Both the position numbers and the translations under genes were made by a program. From Bedellia somnulentella (taxonomy: Eukaryota; Arthropoda; Insecta; Lepidoptera; Bedelliidae), in contig OY755191.1 of assembly GCA_963576735.1 (NCBI GenBank), positions 7,221,608 to 7,285,607 on the forward strand: a stretch of DNA of 64,000 nt, in the 5' to 3' direction. The notes below the pieces were generated by a model. The model saw only the letters and a list, made by a program, of their open reading frames with translations, made no database searches and had not been told where the DNA came from. Positions 1-12,334 of the stretch are shown here, one piece after another (position 1 is the stretch's first letter; each line of letters starts with the position of its first letter).

Positions 1-39
1 CGTATAAAGTCTAGATAATGTAAATACATACATATACTC

Positions 40-268
40 AAGCCATTAGTTCCCATTGAGGTAGGCAGAGACTATCTCGATCGCACTTCGTACGATCCTG
101 GCAAACCTCTCTAGCTTTGTTTATCAAACAATGTTTTTTCATACATGCTCATTTATTCTTCATACTTGAGACACCTGCCTTTTACTACACACTCTCAATT
201 TGGTCCAAGCGAGTCCTCCGTCGTCGTACTCTACTAACATACATAACCTTCCACATTAGCTCTATAGA
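40..268 (-). mobile_element. LINE 3'-end fragment (reverse transcriptase C-terminal tail)
   Basis: On the minus strand this matches the 3' coding end of the non-LTR retrotransposon seen better at 9468-9705 and 36805-37540. The shared landmark is CCCATTGAGGTAGGCAGAGA at its left edge. The reading frame is broken and the copy is 5'-truncated, so it is a dead fragment. Confidence 0.7.
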
Positions 269-349
269 TGATAATGTATGTGTAAAATCATCAAAGCTTT
301 TTAAATTATTGTTTAGCGATGTGACTGGAGAGGAGACTCATCAACACTG

Positions 350-455
350 ATCCTTTATATATCATATTTTGCCTACACATCTTCCAACAGATACTGAGGA
401 ATTTCTAATTCTGAAGCTCTGGCTACCCCTTTTTGTCATCTACAGCGTGAGAAAA
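350..455 (+). repeat. ~250-bp (TATG)n repeat, 3' half
   Basis: Only the distal part of the family is present: the blocks CTGAGGAATTTCTAATTCTG and AAGCTCTGGCTACCCC. The 5' part with GTGTCGGCTTAGAATA is missing. Confidence 0.6.
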
Positions 456-460
456 TGTTA

Positions 461-1484
461 TGTTTTAAATTACGTATGTTAGAAAAATAATATTGGCAGT
501 TCGAATCGTAGAAATACACCTGGAACTTTGAGACATGAACTACATTTGAGATTAGACTAAGTGATAAAAAGATAGTCGCTGAAAAAAAGGGCTTCACCGC
601 AGAATTCGCATCAGTTTTAGTACCCTATCCGCAGTATTGTTAAAAGTTTTTGTTTTAACTGACTTCGGAAAAAAGAGGAAATCCACAATACGACTTAATT
701 TAGATTTTGCCTATCGATTAGTGCGTTCAAGCAAGCAAACTAAGATTAGTACCTGCAGATATATTTTTTGTTAATTATATTTCTTTATTATCTATATCTC
801 TTACCCTTGAAACACCCTACTGTATTATAACTACTTATTTTCTGACTTGTATCAGTAGTAGTAGTAAGTAGCAACCGCAATCTAGTGCCTTACATTGCAT
901 AATATTTGGCATCCTTGTGAAGGACAGTACGTGCCGCAGCTACCGAGGGAAATGGTCCACAAACCGCACGCCGCCATTTCCATTCCGACAACGTACTCGC
1001 TCCGCAATCGACGATTGGCAGTCGTACTTGGCCTTTTTATAAGACCTCATATACTGATCGATTGATACCAAACTTGAATTCGTTTAGATTTACTATACAG
1101 TTGTTTTGCGAGGAAAAGATATGAATTATGAATATAAAGTATGAATTGATGTAAGCTTTAAGTTCTGATAAATCATAAAACAAACATACATTGGGGTAGG
1201 CAGAGACTATCAGAGGTCACTTTGTTCCATTCTGACAAACCTCTTGAGCTTAATTTACTTTGATTTATTCAATAGATCATTTTAAATATATATTGCCTAT
1301 CTTGATACAGTATACAGCAAACTAAACTGATTAAGTTTAGTAATTATTACAAGACGACTTTGTCTTTCCAAAATTACTGCGAAACCCACTATGCCATGTG
1401 TGTTTCTCATTTGAAAGTATTATCTTGCAACTGCCATATTTCTCGGGTTTTCTAAATTATTTATTTATATATTAATACAAATGT
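461..1484. other. intergenic, no gene recognised
   Basis: No coding exon was recognised. A small LINE 3'-end relic (minus strand) lies at 1194-1256, marked by GGGGTAGGCAGAGACTATCA. TTTTTATAAG near 1034 looks like a TATA box, but no mini-exon with a donor site follows it. Confidence 0.4.
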
Positions 1485-1706
1485 GTGTAGTGTCGGCTTA
1501 GAATATCACTATCCTATTTCTTCCAGTGGGTGCTCGTAAGAAGGACTGAAGGTAGTAGGGGCTTTTTAAGTAAGTGAGAGAGTTGGAGTATTGGTAATTT
1601 TTTCTCCACCCAACTTACAAAAATGTCTGAGGAATTTCTAATTCTAAAGCTCTGGCTATCCCTTATGGGGATTTATAGCCGTGAGTATATGAATGTATGT
1701 ATGTTA
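1485..1706 (+). repeat. ~250-bp (TATG)n repeat
   Basis: A nearly full copy. It starts GTGTAGTGTCGGCTTAGAAT, has a diverged middle, and ends GCCGTGAGTATATG followed by (TATG)n. Confidence 0.8.
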
Positions 1707-1845
1707 TGAGGCTGATTTTTAATAGGGCGTTATATCAATTAGGTATATAATATACATAATACAACGTACAATAAGAATGATCGTTATGTGTTATTTGTTC
1801 CCTATGTACTACTGGTTTCTTTGAGAAAATTGTAGACATTTAAGT

Positions 1846-2260
1846 CACTAGTTGACCCGTGCAACTTTGCTTGAGTTACGAAACACCTCCTTAAAATAAA
1901 ATTTTCTATGAGTGAAACAAATATTCTGTGTACACATAGTTTATTTTGAATTATAATACAGAATTTTCGACCAATGTTCGTACTGCTTAGTCCAGAATTT
2001 AACAAAATGACGTATAAACGTCCAACTCCAACTTTGCTTTATTATATTACATAAGGAACCAATATATATTAATTTTCAATTTTCTAGGTACAAAAAAAAT
2101 AAAGTTTTAATAGAAACTTTATCCCGCTGTTTTACCCCTTTAGGGGTAAATTTTGGTCATTTGCCCTACACTAATAGTAAAAGATAGTAATCGAAAACTT
2201 TTATACTAATTTTCATACTTCCAAGTTCATTATTTCAAAAGTTTCCGTACCTTCGTTTTG
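1846..2260 (+). mobile_element. short non-coding element starting CTAGTTGACCCGTGCAAC
   Basis: The opening resembles the CTAGCGACCCGCCCCGGCTT start of elements at 17003 and 44661, which suggests a member of the same broad class of non-autonomous elements. No coding capacity was seen. Confidence 0.4.
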
Positions 2261-2261
2261 C

Positions 2262-2330
2262 TTTGACAGTGTATTCTCGTAATAGATGGCAGGCCTATGG
2301 CAGCTTTGTATGAATACACTGTTATATGTC
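2262..2330 (+). mobile_element. tRNA-SINE internal fragment
   Basis: GACAGTGTATTC and GGCAGGCCTATGGC, then a second AATACACTG, match the middle of the SINE at 11673-12040. No head or tail is left. Confidence 0.45.
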
Positions 2331-2557
2331 TATGTACAACTCAGACATCTGGGTTTCTTCACAAAGTTTTGCCTCATTGTTAGCAACTTGATAATTTGTA
2401 AAGCAGAAAATCTTTATGAAATTTACAACTGTTTAAATAAATCATGCGTAAAATCGGCACCATTATTGTATGGAATATCACATCCATCAATATATCACAT
2501 TGAAACGACTTCTCAAATTTACAATTTCTTAGTTACAAACTAAAAAGTTGTAAATAT

Positions 2558-2806
2558 GTCGTGTTTTGCCAGCTTAGAATGTCACTACCCCTGTCTATCT
2601 ATGGGTGTCGTAAGAGGCGACTAAGGGTATGGGGCTTTTTTAATTGGTTTTTGGGCGATGTGGTTGGAGACCCATCACAAACGATACTGTATTTCTACCA
2701 TCTTTTCCCCTATCAACTTCCAAACGTGGCAGAGTAGTTTGTATCTCTGAATATCTGGCTACCCCTTCTGGGGATTTATGTCCGCGAGTATATGTATGTA
2801 TGTAGT
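2558..2806 (+). repeat. ~250-bp (TATG)n repeat
   Basis: A full-length copy running from CCAGCTTAGAATGTCACTAC through GGTTGGAGACCCATCAC to CGCGAGTATATG(TATG)n. Confidence 0.85.
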
Positions 2807-3392
2807 TAGTACTACAGTTATTCACAGAAAAGTTGTGCCGAAGGATTTTAACACAGATAATAGATTTTACCACTTTAGGTGGTAATTATCTATTCCTTTC
2901 TTTTATACTATTTTCAAAACAATTACCCTTAATAAATTTTCACGTAAGCAAAAAACATACTAAGTTAGAATAAATTCCCCGCAATTTCCAAGATAGAGGT
3001 TTGAAACTAGTTAGGTGACAAGCCAGTATTCTAATCGTAATGTATGATAGTTGCGATGTATGTGTGGAATAACTAGCTCCAAATATAGAGCAGCGGCCTT
3101 GTATGAAATGTGGTACAAGTTGGAACATAGTAATGGGCTGAATGCTTCTAGTAGTCTTTGACTTCTTTATTCTATAGTCTAGTTAATGAGTTAGCAGACA
3201 AAATGAAGTGGTATATTTAACCTTAGCTAAAATAGCATGTTATGCAACTGACATGCGAAAAAGTGTGTGTTGCAAAGGATGTGATTGGCAAGGAATTGTA
3301 AAGAGATCATTTTATGCCAATATTGAGTTTACCTATAGATTTCTCATTAGTATTATGATATAAGGGTGGGAAAAACTTTGGAATCACGAAAC

Positions 3393-3705
3393 ATACATAA
3401 TACATATATTTACGGCTATTAATCCCTACAAATGAGCAACCAGTAGAACTGGAAATACCTGAGCTTTTTTGGAAGGTGACCATAGATAACCCCCTATTGG
3501 GGGTGGTCTGTGAAGGTGACCAACAATATTTATTTTACTATCTTTTCCCATTCAACTTCCAAAAGTGGCTGAGTACAGATCCACAATCTTTTCTTGGCCG
3601 GCGGCGACTACCTACCTACCTAGTCGCCGCCGGCCAAGAAAAGATTGTGGATCTGTAATAATTAAACTGCAGCTCTGGCTGTCAATTCTAGGATACGAGT
3701 ATATG
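3393..3705 (+). repeat. rearranged (TATG)n repeat split by a hairpin
   Basis: A minus-oriented end (3393-3465) abuts a plus-oriented copy. The plus copy is interrupted after AAAAGTGGCTGAG by the perfect hairpin at 3574-3657, then resumes with CAGCTCTGGCTG. Confidence 0.6.
3574..3657. repeat. perfect 37-bp hairpin, 10-nt loop
   Basis: The arms at 3574-3610 and 3621-3657 are exact reverse complements, with loop CCTACCTACC. The inner arm TTGGCCGGCGGCGACTA is much richer in GC than its surroundings. It sits inside a repeat copy. It could be a foldback insertion, a small-RNA precursor or a cloning/assembly artefact. Confidence 0.9.
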
Positions 3706-4623
3706 TATTTCATGTCATTTTATCAATAGAATAGTTAAAAATAAAAAGTTCCACCAAACTGAAAAGTATCTCCAGGCCTCTTTGAGATGTAACTGCATAA
3801 GGGTGACAAAATATATAAAGGGCGACATAATTTTATTTGTGTACAACTAATATTGTTGAAAGTAAAATTTTGCAGACATGAATGAATGCATTTGCCAATA
3901 TTATATGAACATAATTACATGAAGTAAAAAGCAATGTACGAACCCATCTATATAAAAAAATATTTAGGATGCGAATGTAGATTTAAATTCACTCACACGA
4001 AATCTTTGAACTTGATAAATGTTGGAATCCATGTCGAATGCAACCAACTCGGATTCGTGCTCATTCAGATGCGTAGAGTACTTGAGATGAAATAACTAGG
4101 CCACAAACACCGTGACATTGAACTTGGATGCTGTGGTACACTTTAAAGAAAACCCACGCTTATCACTGTTGTAACTTCTTTGTACTGGCTTTGAAGAGCT
4201 ATTTATAGAGTAGACTAAGTAATAGTAATAGTAATTTATTCATAAAAAGAGTTTACATTATTTGGTGTCGACTGCACCAGAACTAGGCTCATCGCCCGTA
4301 TCTCAGGTTACAGTTCTTACAGCTCTTGGTTTCTACGAATCTAATGGATTGCAATTTATACATTTAAAAAAGTTTAATTATATAAAAATATTAAAACATT
4401 TACAATTATTATTAATATTAGTAGAATTGCCAATTATAACAATTAGAGTGACTCTCTAATCCCATTAAAGTATAAAGTATATTGATGTGGTGTGATGATG
4501 TGTTCTTCTCTGTGTTAATGTGTTTGAGTGAATATGTGTATAGAGAGGGTGTGTTATGTTGTGTAATATTTATAATATATATTCCGGGGCACAGTAAAAA
4601 ATCTAATAGACTCTAAATATAAG
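3706..4623. other. intergenic, no gene recognised
   Basis: AT-rich. At 4217-4262 the stretch AGTAATAGTAATAGTAATTT resembles the minus-strand tail of a retroposon. No coding exon was seen. Confidence 0.4.
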
Positions 4624-4786
4624 TAAGTAGATAATAGCTAAAAGTAAAAAATGATTCCCAATATAAACTGGAAATCATCGATCGACGAAAAATATTTAAA
4701 TTTGTGCCAACAAATTGCTCCACGCTTTTTCATGATTCTCAGCTTATATTGGGAATCATTTTTTACTTTTACTTAATATCTACTTA
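4624..4786. mobile_element. small MITE-like element with 47-bp inverted ends
   Basis: The ends 4624-4670 and 4740-4786 are inverted repeats with a few mismatches. Both contain AAAAATGATTCCCAATATAA or its complement. The whole element is 163 bp and non-coding. Confidence 0.65.
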
Positions 4787-5441
4787 TTCTACGCGTGCGT
4801 GCGTACTACTAAGCGTGTTTTCAGTTTTTTTAATTATATTTATTTTAGACTTTTTAGTACTGAATCATCTGAAATTATTTAACCCTAGCGACCTTAATCA
4901 GGATAATGGAATGAACCTATAAAATTATTATATTATCCCTGATTCTCGATAAGTGTGCAAGTTTTTAATTAAATCATTTAGTTTAAAGTGGTTCAAAAGT
5001 TTAAAGGAGTCGGTTACATACATACAGTATTCAGGTGAAGCTAATATAAGCGTGTTAAAAATAAATAAATGATTATGATAATGATGATCAAATCTGTAAT
5101 ACTAAGAATGAATATCTGTGCTCTAGGGAAGATCTAGATATCAAATGATTATTGGTAATGTTCCATCTATAAATATTATTGATTCTATATTATGATTGGG
5201 TGAAGCAATAAACATGAATAAATTGATATGAAGAGTACACAGTACTACAAAGAATTAGTTTTCGCTTATATCTAACAATAATTCTTTTTTTTAAATAAGC
5301 ATTCACTTTATTAAAATGACCAGCATTAAAAGCATCTATTTAACGAAATCTGTAGACTCTCAGTACAATAACATATCGGGATTTATTAAAAGAAGTTAGT
5401 TCCTTTCCTGTAAATGAAGGTGAGGTGCACAGTATTTTAAC
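4787..5441. other. intergenic, nothing recognised
   Basis: AT-rich sequence with no exon, tRNA or repeat family that I could place. Confidence 0.4.
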
Positions 5442-5695
5442 TTACATACATACATATACTCACGGCTATAAATCCCTAGAGCAGGTAGCCAGAGCCAAGG
5501 AATTAGAAATTACTCAGCCGCTTTTGGAAAGTTGAGTAGGGAAAAGATGGTAAAGTAAAGGTTGTTGGTGATGAGTCTCCAACCGCATCGCCCAAAAATC
5601 CAATAAAAAGCCCCAATACCCTTAGTCGCTTCTTACGACACCCGTGGGTAGAAAGGGGTAGCGACATTCTAAGCCGGCACTACACGGCACGTTAT
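5442..5695 (-). repeat. ~250-bp (TATG)n repeat
   Basis: A full copy on the minus strand. It reads from CATACATACATATACTCACG to TTCTAAGCCGGCACTACAC on the plus strand. Confidence 0.85.
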
Positions 5696-5699
5696 TTTT

Positions 5700-6900
5700 A
5701 CTTCTGTTTTCTTTAAATTATCATGACATATTTCCAGTGTTAAGCCGATGTTGGGACTTAACATATCTCTTCCTAAATCATTAAAAATCAATTTAAATAA
5801 ATAAAAAGTAATGATGTATTTCGTCTTAAAAATAGTATATAAAAGTAGTATTTTAGCGATAAGACCGCCAATTGTACCACACTGTAAACTGTATGATAAT
5901 TTATTTTGTAAATTTGTGTTTGATGTGCAAAAAAGAGTTATTCTATTCTATATGGTGAAGTTACTATTCACTTATTGGTTTTTATATCACGACTGACTTG
6001 GTTTTTTCTAATTCAGCCCGATGGGCACGGGTTCAATCCAGCTGAGTTCAAACATTTCCATGAAGAAATTAAACGAACTGTTGTTCGTTTAATTTTATTT
6101 TATCTAAGATCTGGCGAGGATTTATTTCTATTATGTATAGGTATAATAAAAAAAATGGAGTTAGTATATTATAAAACAGTTATAACGAAGAACTTTGGGA
6201 CCAACTTGATTTGTGTGTTATGTTCGTGTTCTTTTGGTTATTTAATTATGGTGCAATTTTTTTTTATAATAAGAATTTAGTACTATTAACATTTTACCGA
6301 TATGTGAAGTTATTTGAGAGCCTCCGTCCGTGGCGCTGGCTTGAAGGATTCTAAAATATTTTTCTTCGATTTACAAAAACACCGTATTTTTTAATAGCAT
6401 TATTAAATTTATTTTTAAATGCTCCTTTTTTTAACGCAATATGACTATTTGGAATAGTGTTGGAATTCAGCTTAAAATGAATGAATGTAGGTATTTTTAA
6501 TAACGCTCACTGCCAACTTGGTTGTTAATTTTACAGACACAACAATAAACAAAAAATACCACTGCATATTGGCGATAAATATATTCACGTACTGTAAAAC
6601 AGGCATTTTTGTGCATTTATTAGAAACCGGTAACTTTTCATACGTGATTAACATTCCAGCCTTGTTTTTACAATAGCGTTTGGTCTAGACTATGTGCGAA
6701 TAAATTGCGTAAAGTAGCACCTGAAAGAGGTTCGTCACCGTCACGGCTGGAATCAAGAGCGTGATCCGAGTGATTCGAGTTTCGAGCTCAGCGACTTAGT
6801 TGCACAAGTGTTCTAGCGACATTTGTTTACGTGGCATTGTCCAGCGGCAGATCCGCCCGTACGTGTGTACTTGAATATATTCAAATTTGAAGACGCGGCG
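5700..6900. other. intergenic and upstream region of the first cuticular gene
   Basis: No exon was recognised. From about 6720 the sequence becomes more GC-rich up to the TATA box at 6927, consistent with a proximal promoter. No specific factor sites could be assigned. Confidence 0.4.
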
Positions 6901-6926
6901 GGATGAAGCAAGCGCACTAGCATTTG

Positions 6927-6962
6927 TATAAAACGCTCGCGGAGAGGAACTGGGAGCACAGT
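6927..6962 (+). promoter_or_regulatory. core promoter of cuticular protein gene 1
   Basis: TATAAAA at 6927-6933 is followed about 31 nt later by ACAGT (6958-6962), an arthropod-type initiator. This puts the start site near 6960, 44 nt upstream of the ATG at 7004. The same TATA/initiator/mini-exon layout recurs at the other cuticular genes. Confidence 0.8.
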
Positions 6963-7003
6963 GCTCATCCCATCGCACCCTGACAAACATCTTCTAAGAA
7001 AAA

Positions 7004-8117
7004 ATGGCTTTCAAGGTATGAAGTTTCAAATAAGTGATAACTGTGCAGTGCGAAGTGAATAAAAAAGTGACAAAAATTGTTCCAAAAAAGTTCTATAATT
7101 TTTAGTGCATTAAATGTGATAGTTAATTTGACAATGTTATCTTTACAGTTAATGGTGTTCGCCTGCTTGGTGGCAGTCAGCCATGCCAGCATCGCACCAG
7201 CGCCGGTGGTGGCGGCGCGGCTGGAGGAGTTTGACACATTACCGCAGTACCGGTACGGGTACAGCGTGGCCGACTCGCTCACCGGCGACTACAAGACGCA
7301 GCAGGAGCAGCGCGACGGAGACCTCGTGCAGGGATCCTACTCGCTAGTCGAAGCTGACGGCACGCGCAGAGTAGTCGACTACACAGCAGATTCTGTCAAC
7401 GGTTTCAATGCTGTTGTTCGTAACGAGGCCCTAGTCGCTGCTCCTGCAGTGGTCGCCGAGCCAGTGGTCGGTCCTGCCCGCTACGCCGCCGCCCCCGTGT
7501 TCGCGCCCGCTCGCTACGCCGCCGCCGCAGTCGCTCCCGCGCGCTACGCAGCTGCTCCCGCTGTAGTAGAAACATTCGCCCCGGCTGCACCCGTCGCCGC
7601 GGCCCCTGCAGCTGCCGTCGCCGAGCCGGTAGCTTTTGCTCAGCCTGGAGTAGTGGCAGCTCGTTATGTCAATACTCCCCAGGTTTTTGCTCCAGCGGTA
7701 CAAAGATACTCTGTCTCTCCCGCGGCCCCAGTGTTCGGGAGATACGCCGCCGCTCCCGTCGCATACACCTCAGCAGTGCCGGCCGGGTTCGCCGCACCGG
7801 TAGCAGCAGCTTACACTTCGGAGGTGGCAGCGAGATATGCAGTAGCCGCTCCTGCTCCCGCTGCTTACGCCGCCGCTCCCGCTGCCTACGCCGCCGCCCC
7901 CGCTGCCTACGCCGCCGCTCCCGCTGCCTACGCCGCTGCGCCCGCCGCTTACGCCGTGCCAACCGCCGCCGTTCGGGCTCGCTACGAAACCGCCCCGGTG
8001 TTCCCCGCCCCCGCCCCCGCCCGCCTCACCTACGCCGCGCCCGCCCCAGCTCCTGCCCGCCCCGCTCCCGCTAAACTAGTGGCCAATGCCCCCGCTGCTG
8101 GTTACCGATACCCCTAA
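7004..8117 (+). CDS. RR-2 cuticular protein 1, Ala/Pro-rich (326 aa)
   Basis: A secreted structural protein of the exoskeleton that binds chitin through a Rebers-Riddiford RR-2 domain. Exon 1 is 7004-7015 (MAFK), followed by donor GTATG. Exon 2 is 7149-8117, after acceptor CTTTACAG. Joining them gives a 17-residue signal peptide, [17 protein letters not shown]. The unspliced frame opening at 7077 reads through the intron and lacks this start. The RR-2 domain covers about residues 31-94, including the [23 protein letters not shown] and [14 protein letters not shown] blocks. The rest is low-complexity Ala/Pro/Val with five tandem AYAAAPA units encoded near 7859-7950. It is cysteine-free after the signal. 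An ATTAAA at 8188-8193 may be the poly(A) signal. Its RR-2 DNA is almost identical to that of gene 3. RR-2 proteins are typical of stiff cuticle. Confidence 0.96.
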
Positions 8118-9460
8118 GACTTTGTAATACCATTAATTTGATAGCCCTTTTTGAAAGACTTTTTATTTTTAATAATTGTTTGTTTTAATTAAATTTGTAA
8201 GATTTTATGTGACTTTTTGTTTTCCTTGTTTTTTGTTTTATTGATTTTAAAATTATTTTATTCTAACATGATCGATAGTAATTAGATTAGTCGACATGAT
8301 CACTTCAGTTATAGAGTGGGGGTAGAGAAAGTTCTCTCCAAAAATCTTTATACACATTTCTTTACACCTACTGTGAAATGTGTAGATATCAAACTCATAA
8401 TTCCAACCAACACTACCGTGATGAAATCACCAATTTATGACAACGGCTAACCTTAAAAATCAACGCAGAAGCCGTTCTCATGAAAATAACCGCTTATCAT
8501 ATATATACAAGTGAAAAAATGATCAATTATATTCTAATCTTCAAAGAAAATACACATGCTCTTTATTGACAATATAGGTAAAGAGATGATTGCCTCTCTA
8601 CCCTAGTAGACCTCTTATCCCTTTATTAAATGTGTCATGTAATTTAAGAAATATCTTTAAAAAAATATAATCAATGGCTGGATAGATATTTAAACTCCCA
8701 AAGTGGTAATATTTGTGTCCTTCCACTAACTTTTTAAATGTGAAAGTGAAAAATATAAATAAAATATATATTTCAGATCGCAATAAGAACTAACAACTAA
8801 AATTGGTTTGAACAAAATATATTCAGCACTTTTTGAGATACAGCAGCAATTGTAAAACTGCAAATGTAACTTCGTATTTTCATACAAACACTATGAAAAA
8901 AGAAATATAAGTTTCCGCGTTTTATTTCCAGATACAGATTAATTAAATATATATTATTAATTAAATACCTCCGGTTCTTTTTTATTAAAATACCTCTGTT
9001 AATGGGCCTTTTTAAATCTGCGTACCTAGTACGGGCGTCTTTTTAACTAGATATCGCGTGGTATATAACAGCCGTCTCTTACGCACTTACTTAGTATCGT
9101 ATACGGTCATCTCATTCAAACCGATATCGTGATGATAAAAAAGTGCTCGTGCTAGGCCTCTAAATATTCAAATTACATGATAGTGATGTGCCGTGGCACG
9201 TCCTGCCAAGAGAGTCATACGCTTGAAAATGAATATAGATAGATCTATACTCTATCATAAATATGTCATATGTAGAAAGCGTTTTAAGTGAGCTCGGTTT
9301 GAAATTATCTCTATCCAAAACAAAAATGTGCTTAGTCAAGAAGCATTGCAGGCATAGAGTGGCTGAGTGCTGGAGTATTTAAAAATATTTATTTTATGTT
9401 TTATTGGTTTGTTCATCTGAACTTTTATAATTTTAAATGATTTTAATATATTAATATATT
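8118..9460. other. intergenic, nothing recognised
   Basis: The 3' flank of cuticular gene 1, then AT-rich DNA. No exon or repeat family could be placed. Confidence 0.4.
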
Positions 9461-9710
9461 AGCCAATGTGGAAGGTAATGTTAGTAGAGGACGACCTCGG
9501 AGGACACATTTGGATCAAATAAAAAATGTGATCAAAAAGGCAGGTGTCCGAAGTACGAAGAATAAAAAAGCATGTATGAAAAGATTGATGGATGTGAATA
9601 AAGCTAGAGAGGTTTGCCAGGATCGTACAAAGTGGCGATCGATAGTCTCTGCCTACCCCAATGGGAACTAACGGCGATAGAATATGTATGTATGTATGTA
9701 ATATATTAAT
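9461..9710 (+). mobile_element. LINE 3' end with (TATG)n tail
   Basis: The reading frame 9468-9671 matches the C-terminal tail of a non-LTR retrotransposon polymerase. Visible blocks are SRGRPRRTHLDQI, ACMKRLMDV and REVCQDRTKWRSIVSAYP. These also appear in the longer copy at 36805-37540. The element is 5'-truncated and ends in (TATG)n. Confidence 0.8.
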
Positions 9711-10169
9711 AGTATTTATTATTATTTATGTGTTTGAGGAATTTTTTTACGAATTTAGAAAAAAGCAACATTAGCCACTGATGCAATTGATTGCAAAAAC
9801 GTCCTCAAATTTGATATCATTCTAAACCTAAGTAAACTAAACAGCACAATCTTTGCTTTAATTTTTTCGATAACTGTTGAGAAAAAGAAATCACAAGGAG
9901 CTAAGTCAGGGCTGAAGGGTGGATGAAGCAGTGTTTTACTATTACAGTTTTTATACTTCAATAAATCCCGCTAAAGTCCAGTCTTTGCGTTTTCCCACGA
10001 AAATTTCAGCAATGCTACTACAGTTTACCACTTCCAGTTAACAATTTTATAACATTGATGTTGATAAATTTCCACGTGGAGAAAAAACACTAGATACTGT
10101 CTTTTTAGCAACGTTCCGAGGTCTTTTAAATTCCCTGAACCATCTAAAAACTGTTGCCCGAGTCTTCTA

Positions 10170-11161
10170 ATAGTATAAGATCCCGCTGCTGAATCTCTGC
10201 GTTCATAACGTACAAAGTCAAACACACATTTTAACATAAGTTTATGAAAAGGAGAACACACTGACAAGACGCAGCCAGGCAAAAGTGGCCGCAAGTAATT
10301 TTAATTTAATTAATGTTTATTATTTTTCGGAGACAAATTTCGTTCACTTGTTTTCGAAATATAACAACATCCCCATCATAGCAGTGCATATGAAGAATAT
10401 AAAAATCCATAGGTGCCGTTGCAAATTCGGCCGCAACTACCTCGCAGCCAGGTAAGTAGGTTATATTTTGGTGTGTTTTATACATTCATAAGTTACACGC
10501 ATATTTCTTATATGAAATTAAAGCTATTTTTTTCCTAATATGATAATACATAGCTGCCTGTGAAAAAGCGGCCGCAAATTAGGGTTGCCATCTGTTAAAA
10601 ACGCGATATATCCAAATATATTTCACAAACCGTGCTATTGTTTCTATTTATGTTTTATGATTTGATTATGACTTATATAATAACTATATTTTTATTTTTT
10701 AAATACTTACCTACTTACCAATACTCACGCCCATTATTCCCATTGGGGTAGGCGGAGACTATCGATCGCCATTTAGTACCATCTTGAAAAACTTCTCTTG
10801 CTTCCCTTACATTAATTATTCTATAGCATGTACGAGATGCTCTTTTATTCTTCTCACTTCGGACCCTCGCCTTTATAAGAATATTTTCTATCTGATCTAG
10901 ATACGTTTTACGTAATTAATATAATGGAAAATCACTAAAAATAATAACATATTTATGGGGATGTTATTATGTTTCGAAAACAAGTGAACGAAATTTGTCT
11001 CCAAAAAATAATAAACATTAATTAAATTAAAATTACTTGCGGCCACTTTTGCCTGGCTGCGTCTTGTCAGTGTATTCTCCTATTCATAAACTTATGTTAA
11101 AATGTGTGTTTGACTTTGTACGTTATGAACGTAGAGATTCAGCAGCGGGATCTTATACTAT
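10170..11161. mobile_element. foldback element with 207-bp inverted arms
   Basis: Arms 10170-10376 and 10955-11161 are inverted copies with only a few mismatches. Both carry an open frame starting MRPLLPGCVLSV and containing FDFVRYERRDSAAGS, on opposite strands and pointing away from each other. The loop holds a LINE 3'-end insertion at about 10712-10918. No family was recognised. Confidence 0.75.
10712..10918 (-). mobile_element. LINE 3'-end fragment inside the foldback loop
   Basis: The plus strand reads ACTCACGCCCATTATTCCCA then GGGGTAGGCGGAGACTATCG, the same end as at 36805. It is truncated after about 200 bp. Confidence 0.75.
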
Positions 11162-11660
11162 AATGTCAATTCTAATAATTGAAAACTTAGTTGTTGAGTT
11201 AAACCAGTTAAACGAACCAAAAATGTCATAGCACCAGATGTTCGCGGTTAAGCTCCCTTGGACCAGGAAAATTATTATATTAATTTATTAGCCAATGGTA
11301 GTTTAGAATCAATAATTTTTGAGAAACATATAACCCCGATGTGGGTTTTTTTTTTAAATTATGAACATCACTAATCTTATAGAATTCGGTATGCAAATTT
11401 TACAAAAGTGGTGCTGATTACGAAACCATTTGAAGATATTATGTTTATTAACAATATTTTCGTGAAAATAAATCAAACAAAGCTAAGATGACCATTATTT
11501 TATCAAAAAACTGTAACAGCATTTGACCTTGAGTGTTATTTCAAAGACATTCGTTTTTGCAGTTTATTTGTGGCTGAAAAGGGAAGATCTTCCGCCAGGC
11601 GGTGGTATGCCTGGGGACTGCGGTCCAACTGTATTAAGTTGGAACTTGTATATATAGTAA

Positions 11661-12052
11661 ATGTTTTAGAAAGCAACCGTGATAGCCCAGTGGGTAGAAC
11701 ACTCGGTTATTGTGCAAACGACTAGTGTTCAAATCCTGGGTCGCGCCTATACCAATTTGTCTTTTCTAAAGACATATGTGTGGTTAATTTATCATGGTTG
11801 TTAACGGTGAGGGAAAACATCGTGAGGAAACCCACATGGCTGAGTTGTACTTAGTCATGTGACAGTGTATTCGTACAAAACGGCGATAGGCCTGCCCCCT
11901 ACCCCTATCACGTGAGTACACTGTCCATGCAAAACGTGGGTACTCTGAACACCAGGTGAAAAAGTCACGTGATGTTCAGAAGTATTAGTACCTCTGCCAA
12001 CCCCTTCGGGGATATTCGGCGTGAACGTTTATGTTATGTTATGTTTTAGAAA
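11661..12052 (+). mobile_element. tRNA-headed SINE with 12-bp target duplication
   Basis: The body is 11673-12040, flanked by ATGTTTTAGAAA at 11661-11672 and 12041-12052. The head has a pol III A box (TAGCCCAGTGGG) and a B-box-like GTTCAAATCC. The body has GTGAGGGAAAACATCGTGAG and CCAACCCCTTCGGGGATATT; the tail is a few TATGT repeats. A close copy lies at 51722-52057 on the minus strand. Confidence 0.88.
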
Positions 12053-12334
12053 CTTCGATTGCGCGATGTACGATTTGTATGGCGAGTCTTGATGACGCGT
12101 GTGACGTATATTGCTTCGTTAAGTGTTGCTGTGGAATGTGATTATTCTTGCACTGTCAGCGTTTCTATGTAGTGCGCGTCATTGTGTACTGACAGCGCGC
12201 CGCTACATATTAATAAAATATCGAAAATCATAGATTTGATTAGTATAATTTCATAATAATTTCATTAGAGATCACAAAATTCGTGAAATGTTTTGCAATC
12301 AGCAAAATTTTTATTAAACATTATTTATATTTTT

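Noticed and set aside
1034..1090. Promoter of a further plus-strand gene (TTTTTATAAG)
   Set aside because: No initiator at the right distance and no following ATG mini-exon with a donor site.
7405..7962. Long minus-strand frames opposite cuticular gene 1
   Set aside because: They are antisense shadows of a GC-rich, Ala/Pro-coding exon, with Arg/Gly-rich translations of no known family.
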